53,949 bases of DNA from Candidatus Peregrinibacteria bacterium Greene0416_19 (GTDB taxonomy: Bacteria; Patescibacteriota; Gracilibacteria; Peribacterales; Peribacteraceae). Shown piece after piece: positions 34,709 through 42,251 of this stretch. How positions within the stretch are numbered: the stretch's first letter is position 1; the number at the start of each line of letters is the position of its first letter. The notes beneath the pieces are model-generated. The model did not search any database and had not been told where the DNA came from. It worked only from the letters and a program-made list of their open reading frames with translations. A program made the translations under genes and the position numbers. The stretch is from assembly GCA_007375735.1 (NCBI GenBank), contig VMEW01000018.1:1-53949 (forward strand), in the 5' to 3' direction.

Positions 34709-34736
34709 ATCGTACTCCTTTTCCAGGGCATGGCCA
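34709..34736 (-). promoter_or_regulatory. Possible promoter of the cold-shock gene
   Basis: Minus strand: TGGCCA (34736-34731), a 16-bp spacer, TACGAT (34714-34709). Confidence 0.4.
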
Positions 34737-34851
34737 TGCCTTTTTGAGAGTTCTGGATGGATTGCTTTCCGGTCCTTTTGATTGTCTTTTGGCCAGGAAG
34801 CCAGTACAATCGATCTATTGACAGTTTTATTCAAATCTCCCCACTCACGCC

Positions 34852-35103
34852 ATTCCCCACGCTGCCAAGCACAGGACCTGCATCGTCAACGGATGCTCCA
34901 GTCCGGCGCGCGGCAGGGCCTACTGCCATGTCCACGCCACGCTGAAAGGAAAACCGGTTCCCATTTCCCCTGAACAGCGACGGCTCATGCGATCGGACTG
35001 TTGTCATGCAGCCTGCGAAGACGGCGCGCGTCACGAGTACGGCATTCAGTACTGCAAGAAGTGCGCCCAGCCGTGCTGCTGGAATACGCGGGGGCTGCAG
35101 TGA
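34852..35103 (+). CDS. Small Cys/His-rich double zinc-finger-like ORF, start unclear
   Basis: This frame ends at TGA 35101-35103 and encodes two metal-binding units in tandem. The first is CIVNGCSSPARGRAYCHVH (C-x4-C-x8-C-x2-H). The second has C-x4-C, twelve residues, then CKKC. The frame is open back to 34822 but has no ATG, GTG or TTG before the first finger; ATT at 34852 is the only near-start. The dense Cys pattern is unlikely by chance, so this is probably a real gene with a non-standard start or a 5' frameshift. Role unknown; nucleic-acid binding is possible. Confidence 0.5.
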   Translation: MPHAAKHRTCIVNGCSSPARGRAYCHVHATLKGKPVPISPEQRRLMRSDCCHAACEDGARHEYGIQYCKKCAQPCCWNTRGLQ

Positions 35104-35132
35104 TGTGGAGATGGATCGTCGCAGTCGGACGC

Positions 35133-36896
35133 TCACGGCAACGCCCGGACGATCGCCTCGATGTCGTACGCCGCCAGGTACTCTTTCAGGTGCCGGTAGA
35201 GCGCGCTGCGCCGGCTGATGTCCCTATCCTGCTCCGCGCAACGCGAGAGACCGTCATCCAATATCTGCAGTGAGCGCTCCAAACGGTCGAACGGAGCCTG
35301 GTAGGCCTCCACCACTCTGTCGGGGAAGATCTGCCTGGCCGAGAAGAGCTCGCGGAGAGTCCGGACGAAATCGCGGATGCGCTGCACCGGGATGTGCGCG
35401 GGATCGAGCGTGAACTGCTTCACGTGCTCGAAGCAGGTGCGCACCGCCTGGAACTTCCCGATGACGTGCATCTGGATGAGCGTGTCGATCACCATGTCGC
35501 GATTGCCGTTCCCCAGCGCATCGTTATAGGTCTCGCACTTCTCCCGCAGACGCCCGGCGTAGACGAGGAATGGCGCCAGCCGGATCCGGTCGAGCTCCTC
35601 CGGGCGCAGAGGGCTCGACGGATCATCGCCCCTCTCCGTCACCCCGCGACGAAACATCTTGAGGACTGTCTCGTGCTCCCGGATCTGACGCTGGAGCACC
35701 ATCTGATCCTGCTGGTTGTAGCCTCCCTTCGGAAACATCTCCTCGAACCGTTGCATCAGGCGATTGATGGCTCCCACCATCTTCGACATGGTGACGGAGA
35801 TATTCTCCCGCCCGCTGCTGTCCGTGAGATTGCTCACCGCGGCGAGGAGATCGCAGGCCTGCACCTTGTAGCGGTTCTCGCAGGCGCTGAGGAGATCGCG
35901 GCAGCGCTGCAGCAGTTCCTGCGCCCGTGCGCGCAGTGACGCTTTATGCGATGCCGTCGTCGTCGTGCGCCATTCGGCATCCAGTGTTCCGTTCATCGAC
36001 GCCAGATGCTCCTTCATGTCAGTCAGTTGGTCGATTTCGCGTTCGTAGACGCGTGATTCATGAAAGGTTTTGCGATGCGCCGCGTAGACGCTGCTGAAGT
36101 GTTGAGCCTGGAACGACCGGGGCGGGCGCGGCTCCCGTGGCTTCCATGCCGGCTTCGCCGCGCCGTTTCTCCCGCTCTCGTCCTCGCGCATGTAGAGGAT
36201 GGTCCCCAGGGACGAGGACGGCGGACCCTCGATGCCCGGGTACCGTGCGCGTACCTCGGCCGACGGTTCCCGGATCGCGAGCAGACGGTGATGCCCCTTC
36301 TGGAGCGGCACGGCCGCCTCCCACAGCTGTTTCAAGCGTGGAATGACGTCCCTCTTCTGCTCCAGTCGCCGAACAGTGTTGCCGTTCTCCTCCTCGAAGT
36401 CACAGAGGCCGAGATCCATGAGGAGTTTTTCCGGAATCAGATCGGGATTCACCAGGCACGGCTTCAGACTCAAGGACTGAACCTGTGGTTTCCCATCGAA
36501 GTCAACGTTCCCTCGTTCGTCAGTCGTGAAACGCGGGACGATGAAGTTTGCCGGCAGACAGAAGAGTTCCTGGAATCGCTTGAAGCGGCAGGACTGCATG
36601 CGGTTCCACAGGTACCAACGCAATGACTCTCCTTCGGAACGCAGGTGCTGATCCCGGTCGATCGTCCCCAGCCGCACGAACTCCCGCTCCCACCGTTGCC
36701 GACCGTACGCCTCGCGCTGGTCGTCCGTGGACGCCAGATCCTCGATGTGCGCACGCGCAGCCAGGAGAGTGGAGATGCGGTGACGATTGCGGGCCGATAG
36801 AGCCTCCAAGTCCATCGCCGGCCGGTACCCCGCCCGTTCGAGCGCCGCGGTGTTGCGGGAAAAGAGTTCGGGGAAGGTGATGCTCTTGAGCGGCAT
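35133..36896 (-). CDS. 587-aa helical protein, unknown
   Basis: Start set at the ATG at 36896 (MPLKSITFPELF); the longer frame has no supporting signal. A soluble, Arg/Leu/Gln-rich and nearly all-helical protein with no TM or signal peptide. Residues about 60-130 contain WEREFVRLGTI and SLRWYLWNRMQSCRFKRFQELFCLP. A proline-rich linker lies near residue 265, and the second half is likely coiled coil (VYEREIDQLTDMKEHLASM; RQIREHETVLKMFRRGV). No family recognised. It is divergent from an EgtD-like methyltransferase gene, 114 bases apart, and may be a partner or substrate. It converges on the small zinc-finger-like ORF. Confidence 0.7.
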   Translation of the reverse strand: MPLKSITFPELFSRNTAALERAGYRPAMDLEALSARNRHRISTLLAARAHIEDLASTDDQREAYGRQRWEREFVRLGTIDRDQHLRSEGESLRWYLWNRMQSCRFKRFQELFCLPANFIVPRFTTDERGNVDFDGKPQVQSLSLKPCLVNPDLIPEKLLMDLGLCDFEEENGNTVRRLEQKRDVIPRLKQLWEAAVPLQKGHHRLLAIREPSAEVRARYPGIEGPPSSSLGTILYMREDESGRNGAAKPAWKPREPRPPRSFQAQHFSSVYAAHRKTFHESRVYEREIDQLTDMKEHLASMNGTLDAEWRTTTTASHKASLRARAQELLQRCRDLLSACENRYKVQACDLLAAVSNLTDSSGRENISVTMSKMVGAINRLMQRFEEMFPKGGYNQQDQMVLQRQIREHETVLKMFRRGVTERGDDPSSPLRPEELDRIRLAPFLVYAGRLREKCETYNDALGNGNRDMVIDTLIQMHVIGKFQAVRTCFEHVKQFTLDPAHIPVQRIRDFVRTLRELFSARQIFPDRVVEAYQAPFDRLERSLQILDDGLSRCAEQDRDISRRSALYRHLKEYLAAYDIEAIVRALP

Positions 36897-37010
36897 GGAG
36901 AGTATCGTGCCACAGTTGCCGGATAGTGCCACTGGATAGTGGGATTGTCTGACAGACATGGGCCGTTCGGTGTCGATACGTTCATCCCCTGTACCCATTC
37001 CCCATTGCCT

Positions 37011-37973
37011 ATGCAGCCAGACCGCATCATCCGGACACAGGACGTGATCGATGATGACATGGTTCGTCAGCTGATGGAGCGCCATGTCGACTCGGGACAG
37101 TACTATGGTGCCCACGCGGCGGAGAAGTGGGCGGGCATCTCAGCCACGCACCCCATGAAAAGCCTGCAGGGCGTCTCCCTTGATGCCGATGCGGGGACCG
37201 ATCCCCTCTGCGTGGTCGATCTGGGCCCGGGCTCCGGCAAGCCGTGCGTTGCCGTCACAACCGGGTTCCGCGATCGCATCGCGCGCATCGTCTGCGTCGA
37301 CGTGCTCCCTGCCATGGCCCACCAGGCGGCGCAGGAAATACGCAATCAAACGGGAAAAACAGTGCAATGCATCATTGCGGATTTCCTTCGTGATGCGGAT
37401 GAGCTTCGCAGGGAGATCGGCGCCCTTCCCGAACGCAAGGTGCTGCTCTGCCTGGGCGGCACAGTTGGAAATTTTCGGCAACGGTACATCCTGAGCATCC
37501 TGCGGTCCTTGCTTGGCGAGCGTGACAGGCTTCTTCTCGGCATGGGTCTCTATGCCACAGGCAGGGAGAAGGAAGTCCTCGATCCCTTCGTGCGTTTCCT
37601 GGCATCCGAGCAGAACTGCGCATTCGGTCTGAGCTTCCTCGCTGCTTGTGGGCATGTTCCGGAATACCGCAACGCTTCCGCGGCGTGGGAGGACGATCCC
37701 GAGGAATCCGGAGTGAAAGTCGTGCGCGGGTACTACACTTTTCCGGGCCCCGCGGTCCTCACCGTTGGCCGGCAGCTCGTCGCATGCGCACAAGGCGAGC
37801 AACTGCAATTCGTTGAATCGCGCCGGTACTCCAGAGGAGGGGTGGAAGCGTTCCTGCAGCGTCACGGACTTGCCGTGAGGGCGAGTACGGACCTTGGGAT
37901 ACAGGGATTGTTCCTGTGCCAAAAAAGTGAAGAGGGATCTGCAACAGGCACTTGGCAAGCGCCACAAGCGTAG
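37011..37973 (+). CDS. EgtD-like SAM-dependent methyltransferase
   Basis: 320 residues from the ATG at 37011. The SAM-binding motif I is VVDLGPGSGKP (residues 69-77), the acidic strand-2 end is VCVD, and the EgtD/DUF2260 hallmark GGTVGNF (149-155) is followed by LLLGMGLY. Family members N-trimethylate histidine in ergothioneine synthesis, but many CPR and archaeal homologues have unknown substrates. No EgtB-like gene is in the window, so ergothioneine synthesis is not supported. Pyrimidine-rich leader (CCCATTCCCCATTGCCT). Confidence 0.82.
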   Translation: MQPDRIIRTQDVIDDDMVRQLMERHVDSGQYYGAHAAEKWAGISATHPMKSLQGVSLDADAGTDPLCVVDLGPGSGKPCVAVTTGFRDRIARIVCVDVLPAMAHQAAQEIRNQTGKTVQCIIADFLRDADELRREIGALPERKVLLCLGGTVGNFRQRYILSILRSLLGERDRLLLGMGLYATGREKEVLDPFVRFLASEQNCAFGLSFLAACGHVPEYRNASAAWEDDPEESGVKVVRGYYTFPGPAVLTVGRQLVACAQGEQLQFVESRRYSRGGVEAFLQRHGLAVRASTDLGIQGLFLCQKSEEGSATGTWQAPQA

Positions 37974-37997
37974 CCGCTTTCAGGAATTTTTTGCCTG

Positions 37998-38003
37998 TAT
38001 ACT
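37998..38003 (+). promoter_or_regulatory. -10 (TATACT), leaderless promoter
   Basis: TG-TATACT ends exactly 6 bases before the ATG at 38010. Confidence 0.65.
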
Positions 38004-38009
38004 CAGTTT

Positions 38010-38498
38010 ATGGATTCCTACAAAGATATCTTCCTGGCGCTCAGTTCTGCACAGGTGAACTACATCATCGTAGGAGGAGTGGCGATGAATTTGCTTGGTT
38101 GTCCGAGATTCACCAATGACATTGACGTGCTGTTGGCGCTTGATGCAAAAAACCTCCGTGCCATGAAGAAGGCGATGAACGCACTGGGATACGAACAGAG
38201 AATTCCTCTTGCTCTGGATGAACTCGGCGATGAAAAAAAAGCTACACGATTCATCGAAGAGAACAATCTGATTGCCTACACGTTCCACAATCCCCATGAG
38301 CCCCTCTACAGCGTCGATGTCATCGTAGGAGCCTCATTGCAATTTGACCGATATCGCGAGCATCGCCTATTGGTGGATGTCTGGGGTCTCTCGTTACCGG
38401 TAGTATCCATTGATGATCTCATCGGTTTGAAGAAGAAATCCGACAGAGAAAAAGATGCGCTGGATGTCGCCACTCTGCTAGCATACAAAGGCCTGTGA
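38010..38498 (+). CDS. Nucleotidyltransferase (AbiEii/MNT-like)
   Basis: 162 residues. The Pol-beta-type nucleotidyltransferase core is visible as IIVGGVAMNLLG (GG at 22-23) followed by TNDIDVLL, with the metal-binding aspartates Asp37 and Asp39; a further VDVIV lies near residue 103. DDLIGLKKKSDREKDALDVATL near the C-terminus is the usual ending of AbiEii/DUF6036-type proteins. Related toxins transfer nucleotides to tRNA or to partner proteins. A 52-residue gene overlaps its stop as GTGA, which suggests a toxin-antitoxin-like pair. Leaderless start predicted. Confidence 0.85.
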   Translation: MDSYKDIFLALSSAQVNYIIVGGVAMNLLGCPRFTNDIDVLLALDAKNLRAMKKAMNALGYEQRIPLALDELGDEKKATRFIEENNLIAYTFHNPHEPLYSVDVIVGASLQFDRYREHRLLVDVWGLSLPVVSIDDLIGLKKKSDREKDALDVATLLAYKGL

Positions 38499-38653
38499 AG
38501 GACTATTCTTCGTCGATCGATCGGGAGCAACTGCGCCGCATCAAGTATGGCACGACTGCTGAACAGAGGATGAACTGGCTGGTGGACGCAGGGAAGTTTG
38601 TGATGGAAAGTCGGAAGAATTGGAAGAAATTGTCACGGAAACCGAAGATGTGA
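38495..38653 (+). CDS. 52-aa basic protein coupled to nucleotidyltransferase
   Basis: The GTG at 38495 overlaps the stop of the nucleotidyltransferase gene by 4 bases (GTGA). The product is 52 residues, basic, and helical (SIDREQLRRIKYGTTAEQRM onward) with three Trp-, Lys- and Arg-rich turns at its C-terminus. The length and tight coupling fit the partner of a two-gene toxin-antitoxin or MNT module. In frame and free of stops across the whole length. No family name assigned. Confidence 0.6.
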   Translation: MKDYSSSIDREQLRRIKYGTTAEQRMNWLVDAGKFVMESRKNWKKLSRKPKM

Positions 38654-38693
38654 GCATCACCGAGGCTGGCTCTACTTGGCCTCGTTAGAAGTC

Positions 38694-38842
38694 ATACGGC
38701 TTCGCAATTAAAATATGACATAAGATTGAAGAAATCTGCGAAGCTCAAAGGTTGGCTACGCTGATATGATAGCGGCGTAGCCAACTTCTGTTCGATGAGA
38801 ACAAACGCCTGCATTGGTCGTCTTTTTGTTGCGAAGCCGTAT
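38694..38842. repeat. 149-bp symmetric nested palindrome
   Basis: Outer arms 38694-38707 and 38829-38842 (14 bp, exact) and inner arms 38751-38761 and 38775-38785 (11 bp, exact) share the same centre at 38768. No ORF with coding character is present between 38654 and 39101. Confidence 0.7.
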
Positions 38843-38885
38843 CACAGCACTCAGGCGGCGTTTCCTGTATCAAGGAATTCTGGCT

Positions 38886-38941
38886 GTGCCACGTGGGCGC
38901 GTCGAAGAACCACGTCAAGCGACTTCGTCGCCACGTGGCAC
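38886..38941. repeat. Inverted repeat with CCACGTGG arms
   Basis: GTGCCACGTGG at 38886-38896 is the exact reverse complement of CCACGTGGCAC at 38931-38941, with a nested GTCGAAG/CTTCGTC-like pair. It lies in the non-coding stretch before the DUF3800 gene. Confidence 0.65.
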
Positions 38942-39089
38942 GTACAGTCGCTTCGCGCCTTTACGCGGCTCTCCATTCTGTCCCTTCTGCGAACGGATTG
39001 GTTCAAGGATATGCGAGATCTCGCACCTGCGCTGGACTCACTTATCCGACCTTTGCTTTTGACCGCTTCCGCGTGATGCGCCGTATCCC

Positions 39090-39095
39090 TACACT
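39090..39095 (+). promoter_or_regulatory. -10 (TACACT), leaderless promoter of DUF3800 gene
   Basis: TACACT ends exactly 6 bases before the ATG at 39102. Confidence 0.55.
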
Positions 39096-39101
39096 GTTCC
39101 C

Positions 39102-39833
39102 ATGAGCCAAACGTTCAACATCTACTGCGATGAAAGTTGCCACTTGGAATCGGACAAGAAGAAAGCAATGGTGCTGGGCGCGGTCTGGCTGCCACTGGAA
39201 AAGGTACGCGGCGTGTTGGACGATATTGGTGACCTCAAAGAGAAGCACGGCCTCACCAGATACTTTGAGGCGAAGTGGACGAGCGTGTCACCTGCCAAAG
39301 CAGATTTCTATCATGCGCTCGTCGACTATTTCTTCGACAATCCCGATCTGCATTTCCGCGTACTGGTTGTTCCTGACAAATCCAAACTCTCGCACAATCA
39401 ATTCAACCAGACCCATGACGAGTGGTATTACAAAATGTATTACCACCTGCTTGATACCCTGCTGAACGTCATTCTCAGCCCCACTGACAAACACAGAATC
39501 TACCTTGACATAAAAGATACGCAGGGGCAGACAAAGGTAAATAAATTGCGAGAGGTGCTTTGCAATAAAATGTATGACTTCGACATGGCGATCATCGAAC
39601 GGATGCAGTTGATCCGTTCACACGAAGTCGCTGTGATACAGATTGCTGATTTGCTCATAGGTGCCTTGAGCGCGCTCCATCGCGGTGAAACCAAGAGCGC
39701 GGCGAAACTGAAATTGATAGAGCATATCCGTGAACGTTCGGGGTATTCGCTCACCAAAACAACTCTTCCAAAGGAAGTGAAGATGAACATCTTTATTTGG
39801 CAACCTCGGACAAACGATGCCCCAACCGCCTGA
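39102..39833 (+). CDS. DUF3800 domain protein
   Basis: 243 residues. The family hallmarks are an N-terminal acidic strand (FNIYCDESCHL), a central YKMYYHLLDTLLN segment, HRIYLDIKD, and near the C-terminus an AVIQIADLLIGALSALHRG segment with the conserved Asp. DUF3800 proteins are predicted RNase H-like nucleases often found in defence islands and mobile elements. The next gene overlaps its 3' end by 17 bases, so the two are probably one unit. Leaderless start predicted. Confidence 0.85.
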   Translation: MSQTFNIYCDESCHLESDKKKAMVLGAVWLPLEKVRGVLDDIGDLKEKHGLTRYFEAKWTSVSPAKADFYHALVDYFFDNPDLHFRVLVVPDKSKLSHNQFNQTHDEWYYKMYYHLLDTLLNVILSPTDKHRIYLDIKDTQGQTKVNKLREVLCNKMYDFDMAIIERMQLIRSHEVAVIQIADLLIGALSALHRGETKSAAKLKLIEHIRERSGYSLTKTTLPKEVKMNIFIWQPRTNDAPTA

Positions 39834-40290
39834 TTTGGTTGAATACAACGGCAAGTGGGAACCGTACAGGGATCAGCTTTACGGCATTTTCCACGCAGAC
39901 TTTGTAGCCTCCTGTCCGCATTTCCGTGGAAGCAAGGTTGTGTTGGGACATCAGAGGGTTATAGATGGTAAGGAATGGGTGTTTTGGCACATCATTCAGG
40001 AAGGTGAAGATGAACAAAACCGACTGCCCAACTTCCGTCGTTGTGAGCGAATTCGGTGGGTTCGTTTTGTCATCGAAAACGCTGATGGTGGGCATGTGAA
40101 GGTCTGGGAGAACAGGCGAGGCAGAGACACGCGAATCTGTCTCTGTTATGGCGACTGGGAATACCTTGTGATTCTCACCAAACGCCAGACGCACCTGATT
40201 CTCGTAACAGCGTATCCCGTCGAATATGGATGGACGAAGAAAAAGCTGCAAAAGGAATATAACGACTACATAGCAAAATCCGCCCGGTGA
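39817..40290 (+). CDS. 157-aa protein overlapping the DUF3800 gene, unknown
   Basis: The start at 39817 lies inside the last codons of the DUF3800 gene, so translation is coupled. The protein is a compact alpha/beta domain with RIRWVRFVIENADG, then IWENRRGRDTRICLCYGDWEYLV-like strands and LVTAYPVEYGWTKKKLQKEY at the C-terminus. The strand order and the terminal basic helix recall small RelE/ParE-like or phage-associated proteins, but I do not recognise a named family. Possible toxin or partner of DUF3800; unproven. Confidence 0.65.
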   Translation: MPQPPDLVEYNGKWEPYRDQLYGIFHADFVASCPHFRGSKVVLGHQRVIDGKEWVFWHIIQEGEDEQNRLPNFRRCERIRWVRFVIENADGGHVKVWENRRGRDTRICLCYGDWEYLVILTKRQTHLILVTAYPVEYGWTKKKLQKEYNDYIAKSAR

Positions 40291-40515
40291 AGGACGGACT
40301 TGGTACTCCTTCTACAACATGGTAGATGAGCTGTATACAGTATACGACGGATGCAGCACTCAAATCTATACGAAAATCATCAGAAAGTAGTCCGAAGCAA
40401 GCCAGAATGGCGATTTGAAGAGGATAAGCCAGTTCTGCACTCAAAACCCGCCATCGCGGGAGCGAGGGACGGGTGGGCTTAGAAGGCAGGTACTCACAAC
40501 GGAACCCCTGCCCGT

Positions 40516-40959
40516 TTGATTGTAGGAGCGGATGGGGTGTGGTGCGAACGGGATTTTTACGATCAGAACGTCAGTCGTATTCAGAAGGAACTTGGGAAAC
40601 TCGCAAATCGCAAGAGCGTTATGTACCTTGATCGACTCGACGGGCGTATTACCCACGACGAGTACGACAAACTGATCGTGCAGACGAAGGCACAGGAAGA
40701 ACAACTGCACGACGAAATGCGGTCACATGGCAAGGCCGACGAAACGTTCCTCACATCGTGTTCCTACCTGCTGGAACTGCTCAAACGCGCTTCCGACCTT
40801 TTTGAGCGTTCGCAACCTGCCCAAAAAAACCAACTCCTGCGTTTCGTACTTGCGAACGCAAAGGTGGAAGGCGAAAAGCTAGTCTGGGACTTGAAAAGTC
40901 CGTTTTCTGGCATTGCACAGTGTGTCAAAACGAAAGAATGGCTCCCCCGGCCCCAGTAG
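40516..40959 (+). pseudogene. C-terminal remnant of a large serine recombinase
   Basis: The sequence matches the C-terminal coiled-coil region of resolvase-type serine recombinases: a basic helix, then MYLDRLDGRITHDEYDKL, then LLELLKRASDLFERSQPAQK, then LLRFVLANAKVEGEKL. The N-terminal catalytic domain and zinc ribbon are missing; the frame is closed by a stop at 40480. About 150 residues remain of an expected 450-550. The last codons (EWLPRPQ, stop) belong to the 99-bp repeat that starts at 40936, and the same last codons reappear alone at 51147. It marks the edge of a decayed integrative element. Confidence 0.75.
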
Positions 40960-41034
40960 AAGGCTGCGGCCTCCACGGGGCCTCGGAGAAAGTAACTGCA
41001 TTCTGGTGGCCCGTATGATGCTAAAGAATTCTGG
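40936..41034. repeat. 99-bp direct repeat, copy 1
   Basis: Identical over 99 bases to 51147-51245. It begins at the last codons of the recombinase remnant and ends 8 bases before the capA stop. Confidence 0.9.
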
Positions 41035-41042
41035 CAGACTTG

Positions 41043-41969
41043 CTAGAGCGGCACTTCTAAGACGCCCATGAGATTTTGAGCTTCATCTTGCTCATTGGCT
41101 GGCAATATCTGACTCAATGCCTTCAGTCTGTCGTCACCTTGTAGCAATGAGGGCTGCGCCGCTGTTGAGCGTATCGGAAAAAGGAATATTTGCATTTTCT
41201 CTTTACTGGTCAACAAGCCGACTGCCAATCCTGAAGAGTGATTTAGATCTGGTTGCTCGAAGAGAAAATTACCAAGTGAATAGAACACTGGCGTTCTGTC
41301 TATCATTTCCATTGGCTGAATTACATGAGGCCCATGCCCAATAATTGCTTTTGCACCTGCACGTACCAATGCAGTTGCCACTTCTCGCTGTCTTTCTGTA
41401 GGAGATGATGTGTACTCAATGCCCCAGTGCACGGAAGCAATCACGACATCAGATTTTAATTTTGCCTCTGCAACAGCTTGGGCTGCTTTTCCTACATCTA
41501 ACGAACCATTGCTGTCATCAAAAGCGCAGACTGCAATTTCCTGTTCCCGAATCTTTTGCTCAACACAATTCTCTCTGACACCTGCAATCAATTTCTTCGA
41601 TAAAGAAAGAAGTGAGTACGTGTCGTCAATTCCTTCCTCCCCTGCATCTCTTACGTGATTGTTGGCAAACAATGCCAGATTGAACATTGGGAAGTTACGA
41701 AAGAAATCGAAAAGCAACGCTGGATTCTGGGTAAGGCAGATTTTTGTTTGTGCAGTGCATGGTCTATCTGTGATAGGTCCTTCAAAGTTCATTCCAACAA
41801 TGTCAGCACCCAAGAAAAATTTTCCATCTTTCTCCCCGAGTTTACTCAACCAATCCTTTGCTGATCGTTGGTGTTCTGCAATTTTACTTCCGAGTACAAA
41901 ATCACCGAGAAAAAGCATACTAACTCCATCTTGCGAACCCACATGAGCGTTCCCATCAGAAAAAGCCAT
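41043..41969 (-). CDS. CapA-family (PGA_cap) metallophosphatase-like protein
   Basis: The calcineurin-like CapA fold is clear: SMLFLGDFVLGSK, IVGMNFEGPIT, ALFANNHVRDAGEEGIDDT, VIASVHWGIEYTSSPTERQREVA, IIGHGPHVIQPMEMI and VFYSLGNFLFEQ hold the expected Asp, Asn and His ligands. CapA proteins take part in poly-gamma-glutamate or capsule synthesis and related surface polymers. I set the start at the ATG at 41969, but the frame stays open to 42395 with plausible protein up to about 42150 (TTG and GTG starts), so 40-60 more residues are possible. The upstream part overlaps the leader of the divergent gene. Confidence 0.8.
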   Translation of the reverse strand: MAFSDGNAHVGSQDGVSMLFLGDFVLGSKIAEHQRSAKDWLSKLGEKDGKFFLGADIVGMNFEGPITDRPCTAQTKICLTQNPALLFDFFRNFPMFNLALFANNHVRDAGEEGIDDTYSLLSLSKKLIAGVRENCVEQKIREQEIAVCAFDDSNGSLDVGKAAQAVAEAKLKSDVVIASVHWGIEYTSSPTERQREVATALVRAGAKAIIGHGPHVIQPMEMIDRTPVFYSLGNFLFEQPDLNHSSGLAVGLLTSKEKMQIFLFPIRSTAAQPSLLQGDDRLKALSQILPANEQDEAQNLMGVLEVPL

Positions 41970-42172
41970 ATACACATGGGAAGTATTCTCCGTTAATTCC
42001 GGCAAATGACTCTCTTCGGCAATAGAAGTTCGTGCCGCATAAGTCACTGTTTCGGCACCCCTTTGCTGAACGAATGTGCCAATGGCAATCAGACAGGTAG
42101 GACAATCGGCATCAATACGCTGAAATGATGCCAAATCTAATGCTGAAAGCTGATTACGAGCTGTCAGCTGGC

Positions 42173-42200
42173 TTGCTATTTTGTAACAAATATGTAAAAT
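42173..42200 (+). promoter_or_regulatory. Promoter of the dockerin/DUF11 surface gene
   Basis: TTGCTA (42173-42178), a 16-bp spacer and TAAAAT (42195-42200) preceded by ATG. Confidence 0.65.
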
Positions 42201-42215
42201 ACGTGCAATATCTCT

Positions 42216-42251
42216 CTTTTCACCCTTTTCACCCTTTTCACACTTTTCACC
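42216..42251 (+). repeat. Four 9-bp tandem repeats abutting the start codon
   Basis: CTTTTCACC occurs at 42216, 42225, 42234 (last base changed to A) and 42243, and the ATG follows at 42252. The repeats make up the 3' end of a purine-poor leader. Confidence 0.85.

Noticed and set aside
38795..39105. Three overlapping short ORFs before the DUF3800 gene
   Set aside because: No frame looks like protein and the region is made of inverted repeats; treated as non-coding.
40291..40515. Possible gene between the 157-aa gene and the recombinase remnant
   Set aside because: All frames are interrupted; the only structure seen is a short GTATAC-A-GTATAC palindrome.
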